DNA of 64,000 nucleotides from a bacterium (GTDB taxonomy: Bacteria; Bacillota; Clostridia; Oscillospirales; Oscillospiraceae): NCBI GenBank assembly GCA_004560375.1, contig SFVC01000002.1, forward strand, positions 38,537 to 102,536. Reading direction: 5' to 3'. Shown in pieces: positions 8,800-15,982 of the stretch. Positions within the stretch are counted from its first letter, which is position 1. The number at the start of each line of letters is the position of its first letter. Made by a program: the position numbers and the translations under genes. Below the pieces are notes generated by a model. It did no database searches and was not told where the DNA came from. It worked only from the letters and a program-made list of their open reading frames with translations.

Positions 8800-9069
8800 C
8801 GTTTCCAAACCTCCTAAAAATTTTAGACAAATACGATCTGGCCAAATCAATGGCCTTCTGTGCATAGTATAATATGCCTCCCAACCACCGGAACAGCCCT
8901 GTTCTTGCGCTTGTCTTTAGAAATATTGCTATTTTTGCATTTTTGTCTATCTACACAGGATTATCCCCGGTTTTTTGGCAACAATAGATAAGTTTCCGCT
9001 TTGTCCCTCCGTCTTGGCCTGATGTAGCTCACAAAAAGCGCGGGCATGGAGAGAACAAATATTTCTATC
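8800..9069. promoter_or_regulatory. Divergent control region of the GH112 operon
   Basis: This lies in the 360 bp gap between the binding-protein gene (leftward) and the AraC gene (rightward). A leftward -10 (TATACT on the minus strand, 8866-8871) lies in a short inverted repeat, GCATA...TATGC, at 8862-8877. No good -35 is placed before it, as expected for an activator-dependent promoter. TAGACAAA (8824-8831) recurs inverted as TTTGTCTA (about 8942-8949), a possible but unproven AraC site. The stretch is clearly more AT-rich than its flanks. Confidence 0.5.
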
Positions 9070-9098
9070 TTGCACAATATGGCGACGCCGTTTATAAT
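9070..9098 (+). promoter_or_regulatory. Promoter of the AraC-type regulator
   Basis: -35 TTGCAC (9070-9075), 17 bp spacer, -10 TATAAT (9093-9098), 61 bp before the start codon. Confidence 0.75.
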
Positions 9099-9159
9099 AA
9101 AAATCAGGACAGGCCGCGATCCAGTTTTATAAAATTGCACAGCGGAGGGAGGCGTTCTT

Positions 9160-9993
9160 ATGAGCAGCTACCAGCACAGCTTTTCCCGGGCGGCGGAGAC
9201 GCCGCCGCCCGGCCGCGGGGCCCCGCGGCTGAACTATATCTCCAAGACGCAGTACTCCCCGGAATGGAGCTCCACCCTGCACACCCACAGCTGTGCCGAG
9301 CTGTTTTTCATCACCGAGGGCCACGGCAGGTTCCGCACCCAGCACGAGGAATTCCCCCTGGCCATCCACGATCTGATCGTGGTCAACGCCCACGTGCTCC
9401 ATACCGAGTTGAGCCAGACAGACAGCCCCCTGGAATATATCGTCCTGGGGGTGGAGGGGTTGGAGGCCATGGGCGGGGCGGAAGGCTATACCATGCTCCA
9501 TCTGCACGGGGGCTGGAACGAGCTGATGGGCTGCCTGGAGCTGATGCTCCAGGAGACCCTTGAGACCCGCTCCGGGTACGAGGAGGTGTGCCGCCACCTG
9601 CTGGAGGTGGTGCTGATCCGCCTGGAGCGGCAGCAGGAGCTGTCCCTGGAGCCGGAGCCCTCCGACTCCCGAACCAGCCGGGAGTGCGGCCTGGTGCGGC
9701 GGTACATCGACAACCATTTCAAGGAGAACCTGAGCCTGGATCAGCTGGCCCAGCTGGCCCATGTGAACAAGTATTACCTGGCCCACGCCTTTCGCCGGGA
9801 ATTCGGTACCTCCCCCATCAACTATCTCATCTCCCGGCGGGTGGGCGAGAGCCGCTTCCTCCTGCGGGAGACCGATCACAACTTGTCCCTCATCGCCCAG
9901 ATCCTCGGGTTCTCCTCCCCCAGCTATTTCTCCCAGTGCTTCCGCCGGGTGGAGGGGATCAGCCCCATGGAGTACCGCCGGCGCAACCGGTGA
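9160..9993 (+). CDS. AraC family transcriptional regulator
   Basis: A 277-residue regulator. Residues about 35-130 form a cupin-type sensor domain (HTHSCAELFFITEGHGRF). Residues about 175-277 hold two helix-turn-helix motifs (LSLDQLAQLAHVNKYYLAHAF, then LSLIAQILGFSSPSYFSQCF) ending in the family's GISPMEYRRR. GGAGG lies 8 bases before ATG 9160. It is transcribed away from the GH112/ABC operon, so it is the likely sugar-responsive activator of that operon. The ligand, probably the disaccharide or a breakdown product, is inferred. Confidence 0.9.
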   Translation: MSSYQHSFSRAAETPPPGRGAPRLNYISKTQYSPEWSSTLHTHSCAELFFITEGHGRFRTQHEEFPLAIHDLIVVNAHVLHTELSQTDSPLEYIVLGVEGLEAMGGAEGYTMLHLHGGWNELMGCLELMLQETLETRSGYEEVCRHLLEVVLIRLERQQELSLEPEPSDSRTSRECGLVRRYIDNHFKENLSLDQLAQLAHVNKYYLAHAFRREFGTSPINYLISRRVGESRFLLRETDHNLSLIAQILGFSSPSYFSQCFRRVEGISPMEYRRRNR

Positions 9994-10088
9994 ATGGGCG
10001 GTGCGCGGCCCCGCCCCATCGGGATCAATGACCGCCCTATGAGACGCTGCGAATTTGCCCATGGGCACAACGACAGGAGATGCAGGTT

Positions 10089-11243
10089 ATGGAGATCAAA
10101 TCAGAGGCAAAGCTGACCGTATTTGAAGCAATTTGTATGATCGTCGGAAACAGTATCGGAACGGGGATCATTGCGGTGCCCTATCTGGCCACAAAGAACA
10201 GTATGCTGGATGTGGTGTGGATGGTGGCGCTGGCCTATGTCATCAACGTGATCCTGCACCTGATCATTGCGGAGCTGTCCTACAACAACGGCGGCGCCCA
10301 GCTGGTCAAAAGTTTTGAGGGCGAATTGTTCCACGGCGCGGCAAAGAAGGTGTTCAGCTGGGTCGTGTTCGTGGTGTACGGCCTGGCCATCATGATCGGC
10401 GTCAGCGGAAACATCAACGGCGGCGCCCAGATCTTTACCAACTGGTTCGGGATTCCCCTGTGGGCCGCCCAGCTTGTTTACTATGGGATCGCCGGCTGCG
10501 TGGTGTTCACGGGGATGAAGGCGGTGGGTATCGCCCAAAAATACGCCGTCGTGCTTCTGATGGGTATCGTCGCGGCCATGACGGTGGGAACCTTTACAAA
10601 TCCCATCAATGCGCTGTATACTGCAGAATTCCACTGGAACAATCTGCTGGCGCTTTACAGCATGGTGGTGTTTGCCACTTCGGCCAATCAGGCGGTCATC
10701 CAGGTGGTAAAAGGGTTGGATGGGGATCCGCGCAAGATCAGAACATCCATCTTCATCGGCTTCGGCCTGTCCTCTGTCTTTGTCCTGATCGTGACCCTGT
10801 CGGTGCTGCTTGGAACCAAGGGCGCGATCAACAAGGAACTGGCCTATATGCAGTTGGGGGAGAGCATCGGGAAGTGGGCGGTCATCCTGGCCGGGATCTT
10901 CTCCCTGTTTGCGCTGCTGACAACCTTCTGGTCCAATACCCTGGCTCTGCGCGACGTGGTGCATGAACAGATCAACACAGGCAACCGGATCAGCTGGCTC
11001 ATCGCCACCGTTCCCTGTATCCTGTTTGCGATCTTTGGGGTGAACAGCTTTATTCTTTTGACCCGGATCATGAGCGGCGTGGTGGTGCTGGTGAGCATCA
11101 TGCTGGTGCTCACCTATGGGAAGTCACGAAAAAAGGCCGGCGCCAGCCCCATCTGCGGTGTGATCGGAACCGTGCCCTTTCAGGTGCTGATGGTGATCTC
11201 AACGCTCCTGTCCGCCGTGGGCTCCCTTGTCCCGTTGCGTTAG
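10089..11243 (+). CDS. Aromatic/hydroxy amino acid permease (HAAAP/APC superfamily)
   Basis: A 384-residue membrane protein with about 11 hydrophobic segments. The first carries the unwound-helix motif GNSIGTG (residues 20-26), where APC-fold permeases bind the amino group. The overall pattern resembles Tyr/Trp permeases, but the substrate cannot be read from sequence. I chose ATG 10089 because AGGAG lies 9 bases upstream; an in-frame ATG at 10080 abuts that site. The metallophosphoesterase gene starts 9 bp downstream, so they form a pair. Base composition is visibly less GC-rich than the flanking genes, which hints at separate acquisition. No clear promoter is seen. Confidence 0.8.
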   Translation: MEIKSEAKLTVFEAICMIVGNSIGTGIIAVPYLATKNSMLDVVWMVALAYVINVILHLIIAELSYNNGGAQLVKSFEGELFHGAAKKVFSWVVFVVYGLAIMIGVSGNINGGAQIFTNWFGIPLWAAQLVYYGIAGCVVFTGMKAVGIAQKYAVVLLMGIVAAMTVGTFTNPINALYTAEFHWNNLLALYSMVVFATSANQAVIQVVKGLDGDPRKIRTSIFIGFGLSSVFVLIVTLSVLLGTKGAINKELAYMQLGESIGKWAVILAGIFSLFALLTTFWSNTLALRDVVHEQINTGNRISWLIATVPCILFAIFGVNSFILLTRIMSGVVVLVSIMLVLTYGKSRKKAGASPICGVIGTVPFQVLMVISTLLSAVGSLVPLR

Positions 11244-11252
11244 GAGGGTTTC

Positions 11253-12281
11253 ATGTATCGCTCAGACAACTTCAAACAGGTGGATGAGGAAACCTTCACA
11301 ATGACCCTGCCGAAGAACGGGGACTTCCGGATTTTGCAGCTGACCGATCTGCATCTGGGGTTTGGCGTCCTGTCAAAGGGGGCGGACAAGCTGGCGCTGG
11401 AGGCCGTCAGGAAGCTCATCCAACGCACAAATCCCCATCTGATCGTTCTGACCGGCGATCTGACCTTCCCCTTTTTCCCCAAGACGGGGACGCTGAATAA
11501 CCGGAAACAGGCCCAAAAGCTGGTGGAATTTATGGATGGCTTTGAGCTGCCGTATACGCTGGTGTTCGGCAACCACGACTGTGAACTGTGTTCGGCCTGC
11601 GGTAAAGAGGACCTGGCCGGATTATACAAGCAGGGGAACTACTGCATTTTTACCGAGGGCCGGAAAACGCTTACCGGTGTGGGAAATTTCCTCATTGAAT
11701 TGGTTGACGGATCCGGAACCGTGCTGCTCCCGCTGGTGATGCTGGACTCCAATATGTACGGAGAGGGCGGCTGGTTTTTCAGCGGCTTTGACCGGATCCA
11801 CGAGGATCAGGTGGATTGGTGTATGGAACGCCTGGACGCGCTGAAGCGGGACGATCCGGATGTCAAAGCCATGGCGTTTTTCCATATGCCGCTGCGCGAA
11901 TTCAAAGAAGCCTATGAAAAGATGAAACTTGGGGACAGAACCGTCCTCTACCGGCACGGAAGCATCGCCGAGAAGGACGAGTATTTCGGCGTATCCAAAT
12001 TTAAGAGTACATTTTTTGACCGGGCTGCGGAGAACGGCGTCATCAAGTGGATGTTCTGCGGGCATGATCACCTGAACACGCTGTCCCTTGTATACAGGGG
12101 GATCCAGATGACGTATGGGATGTCCATCGATTGCCTTGGCTATCAGGCCATCCGAAAAAGCTATATTCAAAGAGGCGGCACGCTCATTACACGGAGAGCG
12201 GACGGGAACGTGGAGATCCGGATGGCGCCCCTCGGATCGGTGGTGTCAACCCGGGTCAGGGGGATAAAAGAAACGAGATAA
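11253..12281 (+). CDS. Calcineurin-like metallophosphoesterase
   Basis: A 342-residue protein with the binuclear metal motifs in order: TDLHLG (31-36), TGDLTF (67-72), FGNHDCE (105-111) and, near the end, CGHDHLN. No signal peptide is visible, so it is probably cytoplasmic. The fold resembles the YkuE/PhoD-like phosphodiesterases of Firmicutes; the substrate is unknown. AGGAGG lies 7 bases before the ATG, and the gene follows the amino acid permease by 9 bp. Like that gene it is less GC-rich than its surroundings. Confidence 0.85.
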   Translation: MYRSDNFKQVDEETFTMTLPKNGDFRILQLTDLHLGFGVLSKGADKLALEAVRKLIQRTNPHLIVLTGDLTFPFFPKTGTLNNRKQAQKLVEFMDGFELPYTLVFGNHDCELCSACGKEDLAGLYKQGNYCIFTEGRKTLTGVGNFLIELVDGSGTVLLPLVMLDSNMYGEGGWFFSGFDRIHEDQVDWCMERLDALKRDDPDVKAMAFFHMPLREFKEAYEKMKLGDRTVLYRHGSIAEKDEYFGVSKFKSTFFDRAAENGVIKWMFCGHDHLNTLSLVYRGIQMTYGMSIDCLGYQAIRKSYIQRGGTLITRRADGNVEIRMAPLGSVVSTRVRGIKETR

Positions 12282-12282
12282 C

Positions 12283-12314
12283 GGAAAAAGCCTGCCTCAC
12301 GGCAGGCTTTTTCC
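12283..12314. terminator. Bidirectional terminator between convergent genes
   Basis: A perfect inverted repeat of 14 bp arms, GGAAAAAGCCTGCC and its complement, with a TCAC loop. Both strands end in a T run. It serves the metallophosphoesterase on the right-going side and the histidine kinase on the left-going side. Confidence 0.9.
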
Positions 12315-12316
12315 CA

Positions 12317-13573
12317 TCAGGCCGAACCTCCCTGCCCCAGCGGCAGGGTGACGGTGAAGGCCGTCCCCTCCCCCGGGGCGCTGTGCACCGCGATCTTCCC
12401 CCGGTGCCCCTCCACAATGGCCGCGGCGATGGACAGGCCCAGGCCGTACCCGCCGGTCTCCCGGCTCCGGGCCGCGTCCGCCCGGTAGAACCGCTCAAAC
12501 AGATGGGCCTGGGCCTCCGCCGGGATGGGCTCCCCGGTGTTGTGGACGGTGAGCGCCGCCCGCTCGCCCCCCTTCAGGGTGACGGTGATCCGCCCCCCCG
12601 GCTCGCAGTATTTGCAGGCGTTGTCCAGCAGGATGGCCCCCAGCCGCCGCAGCTCCTCCCCGTCCCCCAGGACGGACAGGCCGGGGGCCAATTCGCTGTC
12701 CAGCGTCAGCCCCGCCTCGAAGGCCACCGGCTCAAAGGCCAGCACGCAGCTCTCTACCGCGTCGGTGAGGGAGACCGTCTCCCGGGGCCGGGCCCGCTGC
12801 CCCGCATCCCCCCGGGCCAGGTACAGCAGATCCTGCACCAGCCCCTTCATCCGCAGGCCCTCCTCCCGGATGGACTCCACCCATTTGCGCTGTTGGTTCA
12901 CCGTGTCCTCCCCCCGGGCCAGCAGGATGTCCGCGTCCGCCAGCAGGACGGTGAGGGGGGTTTTCAGCTCGTGGGAGGCGTCGGCCACAAACTGCTGCTG
13001 CCGCCGCCAGCCCTCCTCCACCGGCCGCACCAGCCACCGGGAGAGAAACCAGCTCACCACGAAGAACCCCGCCGACGCGGCGGCGAACAGCAGCAGGGCG
13101 GTGAGGATCTGCCGCCCCGCCCCCGTCCGCTCCCAGGACAGATCCGCAAAGGCCACCCGCAGATACCGCCCCGACCGCTGGATCTGGTAGCGCAGCCCCT
13201 GGCCGGGCAGCTTCCCCGCCGGCCCCCCGGCGGCCAGCGCCCCCTCCACCGCCCGGGTCACCCCGTCCTCGTCCACGGCGGCGTTGAAAGACAGAGCCAG
13301 CAGGATCTGCCCGCTGTCCCCGTCCACCACGGCGCAGAAGGCGGGTATGGCGGTGTACAGCTCCTCGTCCCGGTCAAAGCCGCCCTCCGGAGGGGCGCTC
13401 CAGGGCTCCAGCGCCGCCTGGCTGCGCTGAAGGACGTTTCGCAGCACCAGATCCGTCCCCGCCCGGTACTGCCGCACCGCCGAGGCGGTCTGCACCGCCA
13501 GCACCGCCGCCAGCACGCCGGACAGCAGCAGCATGAGGATGAGCGTAAATTTCCAGCGCAGCCGCCTGAGCAT
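12317..13573 (-). CDS. Sensor histidine kinase (orphan)
   Basis: A 418-residue membrane kinase. Helix 1 is at about 9-30, an extracytoplasmic sensor at about 31-155, and helix 2 at about 156-177. A short linker leads to the phosphoacceptor box FVADASHELKTPLT with His201, then the N box (LLDNACKY) and the G box (GYGLGLSIAAAIVEGH) near the C-terminus. No response regulator gene adjoins it: the gene downstream converges and the one upstream is divergent potA. The signal and partner are therefore unknown. Confidence 0.9.
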   Translation of the reverse strand: MLRRLRWKFTLILMLLLSGVLAAVLAVQTASAVRQYRAGTDLVLRNVLQRSQAALEPWSAPPEGGFDRDEELYTAIPAFCAVVDGDSGQILLALSFNAAVDEDGVTRAVEGALAAGGPAGKLPGQGLRYQIQRSGRYLRVAFADLSWERTGAGRQILTALLLFAAASAGFFVVSWFLSRWLVRPVEEGWRRQQQFVADASHELKTPLTVLLADADILLARGEDTVNQQRKWVESIREEGLRMKGLVQDLLYLARGDAGQRARPRETVSLTDAVESCVLAFEPVAFEAGLTLDSELAPGLSVLGDGEELRRLGAILLDNACKYCEPGGRITVTLKGGERAALTVHNTGEPIPAEAQAHLFERFYRADAARSRETGGYGLGLSIAAAIVEGHRGKIAVHSAPGEGTAFTVTLPLGQGGSA

Positions 13574-13603
13574 GGGCTTGCCCCCTTTTCCTTATCTGGC
13601 TAT

Positions 13604-13632
13604 AGTTTATCCGGATTTCCGCCCCCCGTCAA
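13604..13632 (-). promoter_or_regulatory. Promoter of the orphan histidine kinase
   Basis: Read on the minus strand: -35 TTGACG (13627-13632), 17 bp spacer, -10 TAAACT (13604-13609). It lies about 30 bp before the start codon. Confidence 0.6.
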
Positions 13633-13682
13633 GCGGGGATGGAATCCACGACAAAATACAAGGGGAAATTCCCCCAAAGTGA

Positions 13683-13711
13683 TTGACAAATGAGAGGCAA
13701 ACGACTATCAT
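13683..13711 (+). promoter_or_regulatory. Promoter of the pot operon
   Basis: -35 TTGACA (13683-13688), 17 bp spacer, -10 TATCAT (13706-13711). It gives a leader of about 115 bases before potA. Confidence 0.75.
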
Positions 13712-13804
13712 GTATCTCGCTATCCGTGAAACCCCGGGCCGGAGCCTCTCCGGCTGCTCGCCGCGGCGGGCACATGGCCGGGATCTATAACAAGGGAGCT
13801 GACA

Positions 13805-13849
13805 ATGAACCACCAGGAAATGAGGGAAGAACCATGTCCAAGGAGTTGA
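13805..13849 (+). CDS. Possible 14-residue leader peptide overlapping the potA start
   Basis: ATG 13805 is preceded by AAGGGAG at a good distance. The frame reads MNHQEMREEPCPRS and stops at TGA 13847-13849, 13 bases inside potA. It may couple ribosomes to the potA start, whose own ribosome site (GAGGG) is weaker and lies inside this ORF. It could also be chance; no homologue is known to me. Confidence 0.3.
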   Translation: MNHQEMREEPCPRS

Positions 13850-15021
13850 TCCGCCTGCGGGACTGCGTCATGTCCTACGGCGACGAACTCGTGCTCGACC
13901 ACATCAATCTGTATATCAACGATAAGGAATTCCTCACGCTGCTGGGCCCCAGTGGGTGCGGCAAGACAACCACGCTCCGGATCATCGGCGGGTTTTTGTC
14001 GCCCACCTCCGGGGACGTGTTGTTTGACGGCGTGAGGATTAACCATGTCCCGCCCCACCAGCGGGCGGTGAACACGGTGTTCCAGCGGTACGCCCTGTTT
14101 CCCCATCTCAACGTGTTTGAAAATGTGGCCTTCGGCCTGCGTATCCCCAAGGCGGACGCTGACGGCCGCAAGGTAAAGCTCCCGGAGCGGGACATACAGG
14201 AGCGCGTCATGGAGATGCTGTCCGTGGTGAACCTGAAGGGCTTCGAGCGACGCCCGGTGTCCGCCCTGTCCGGCGGGCAGCAGCAGCGGGTGGCCATCGC
14301 CCGGGCCCTGGTGAACCGGCCCCGGGTGCTGCTGTTGGACGAGCCCTTAGGCGCGCTGGATATGCGCCTTCGCAAGGATATGCAGAACGAGCTGAAGCGG
14401 ATTCAGCAGGAGATGGAGATCACCTTTATCTACGTGACCCACGACCAGGAGGAGGCCCTGGCCATGTCCGACACCGTGGTGGTGATGGACGGCGGCCGCA
14501 TCCAGCAGATCGGCACCCCCGAGGACATCTACAACGAGCCCAAGAACGCCTTCGTGGCCGACTTCATCGGCGAGTCCAACATCATCGACGGCATCATGCG
14601 CTCCGACGGGGTGGTGGAGATCTTCAACCGGAAGTTCCAGTGCCTGGACAAGGGCTTCGACAAGGACGAGCCGGTGGACGTAGTCATCCGCCCGGAGGAC
14701 GTGGACATTGTGGACGAGGCCGCAGGCCAGCTGAAGGGCACCGTCACCTCCGTCACCTTCAAGGGGGTTCACTACGACACCATTGTGGACTTCTACGGCT
14801 TCAAGTGGCTCATCCAGACCACCGACTTCTGCCCGGTGGACAGCCGGATCGGCATCAAGATCGACCCCGACGGCATCCACGTGATGAAAAAGAGCGAATA
14901 CTCCGGGATGTTCGGCGACTACTCCTCCTACTCCGAGGAGTACGAGGAGCTGGACGTGGTGGAGGACGAGTCCCAGGAGGGAGAGGGGGACGACCCCTGG
15001 GAGGACGGCTATGAGGAATAA
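13834..15021 (+). CDS. potA: Spermidine/putrescine ABC transporter ATP-binding protein
   Basis: A 395-residue ATPase that powers polyamine uptake. Walker A is GPSGCGKTTT (38-47), the ABC signature LSGGQQQRVAIARA is at 145-158, and Walker B is VLLLDEP (165-171), followed by the switch His in YVTHDQEEA. A C-terminal TOBE-like regulatory domain runs from about 240 (VVIRPEDVDI). An unusual acidic tail rich in Glu, Asp, Tyr and Ser fills the last 35 or so residues. The ATG at 13834 (MSKELIRL) has GAGGG 8 bases upstream; longer starts in frame are unsupported. Its end overlaps potB by 11 bp. It is the first gene of potA-potB-potCD-greA. Confidence 0.9.
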   Translation: MSKELIRLRDCVMSYGDELVLDHINLYINDKEFLTLLGPSGCGKTTTLRIIGGFLSPTSGDVLFDGVRINHVPPHQRAVNTVFQRYALFPHLNVFENVAFGLRIPKADADGRKVKLPERDIQERVMEMLSVVNLKGFERRPVSALSGGQQQRVAIARALVNRPRVLLLDEPLGALDMRLRKDMQNELKRIQQEMEITFIYVTHDQEEALAMSDTVVVMDGGRIQQIGTPEDIYNEPKNAFVADFIGESNIIDGIMRSDGVVEIFNRKFQCLDKGFDKDEPVDVVIRPEDVDIVDEAAGQLKGTVTSVTFKGVHYDTIVDFYGFKWLIQTTDFCPVDSRIGIKIDPDGIHVMKKSEYSGMFGDYSSYSEEYEELDVVEDESQEGEGDDPWEDGYEE

Positions 15022-15862
15022 ACGGGGCTGGTTTGCCGTCCCCTATGTGGTGTGGATGGCCCTGTTCGTCGTCATCCCCATTGTGATCATGGCGGTGTAC
15101 GCCGTCACCACCGCCGACCCCGCCACCGGGGAACTCCAGCTCACCGGCGCCAACTTCACCGGCATGGGGGCCTATTTGAACGTGTTCCTGCGCTCCTTCT
15201 GGCTGGCGGTGGTGGCCACCCTGGTGTGCCTGCTCATCGGCTACCCGGTGTCCTACTGGATGGCCAAGGAGGGCCCCCGGTTCCAGCGGCTGGCCATGGC
15301 CCTGATCATGCTGCCCATGTGGATGAACTTCCTGCTGCGTACCTACTCCTGGATGTCCATTTTGGAGAACAACGGCCTGCTGAACCAGCTGTTCCGGGCC
15401 ATCGGCCTGCTGGATCTGCTGGGGGTGGACTACCTCCACATGATCGGCACCCCCGGGGCGGTGGTGTTGGGCATGGTGTATAACTACCTGCCCTTCATGA
15501 TCCTGCCCATCTATTCCGTCATCGTCAAGCTGGACGGCTCCCTCATTGAGGCCGCCCGGGATCTGGGGGCGGACGGGGTGCGGGTGTTCCGCCGGGTGAT
15601 CTTCCCCCTGTCCCTGCCGGGGATCCTGTCCGGGGTGACCATGGTGTTCGTGCCGTCGGTGTCCACCTTCGCCATCTCCAGCCTGCTGGGGGGCGGCAAG
15701 CAGACCATGCTGGGCGATCTGATCGAATTGCAGTTCCTGGGCGGGGCCTACAACCCCCACCTGGGCGCGGCCATCTCCATGGTGATGATGGTGATCGTGG
15801 TGGTGTGCATGGTGGTGATGAACCACTTCGGCGAGGGCGAAGAACAGGCGGTGATGCTATGA
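15011..15862 (+). CDS. potB: Spermidine/putrescine ABC transporter permease PotB
   Basis: A 283-residue permease with about six membrane helices, the first at residues 9-29 (VPYVVWMALFVVIPIVIMAVY). The EAA-type docking loop reads IEAARDLGADGVRVFRRVIFPLSLPG. It starts inside the end of potA (11 bp overlap), so translation is coupled. The stop codon is followed directly by a palindromic repeat element (15862-15905) that separates it from potC inside the same transcription unit. Confidence 0.9.
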   Translation: MRNKRGWFAVPYVVWMALFVVIPIVIMAVYAVTTADPATGELQLTGANFTGMGAYLNVFLRSFWLAVVATLVCLLIGYPVSYWMAKEGPRFQRLAMALIMLPMWMNFLLRTYSWMSILENNGLLNQLFRAIGLLDLLGVDYLHMIGTPGAVVLGMVYNYLPFMILPIYSVIVKLDGSLIEAARDLGADGVRVFRRVIFPLSLPGILSGVTMVFVPSVSTFAISSLLGGGKQTMLGDLIELQFLGGAYNPHLGAAISMVMMVIVVVCMVVMNHFGEGEEQAVML

Positions 15863-15920
15863 CTTACTTTTTCTCGACCTACTTTTTCTCGAGAGAAAAA
15901 GTAGGCAAAAAGAGCTTGAA
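15862..15920 (+). repeat. Palindromic repeat family 1, copy A (with an extra half copy)
   Basis: Arms CCTACTTTTTCTC (15878-15890) and GAGAAAAAGTAGG (15893-15905) around two bases. It is preceded by an extra left half, CTTACTTTTTCTCGA (15862-15876), and followed by the conserved one-sided flank CAAAAAGAGCTTGAAG. It starts at the potB stop codon, within the pot operon. Confidence 0.8.
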
Positions 15921-15982
15921 GCCGCTTCGATTTGCTTACTTTGTCCAACGCTGTGCGACGGCCACGAAAAGGGGGCGGTGAC

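Noticed and set aside
8824..8949. Inverted TAGACAAA/TTTGTCTA as an AraC binding site
   Set aside because: The two 8-mers are over 110 bp apart in AT-rich sequence. They are suggestive but not enough to annotate as an operator.
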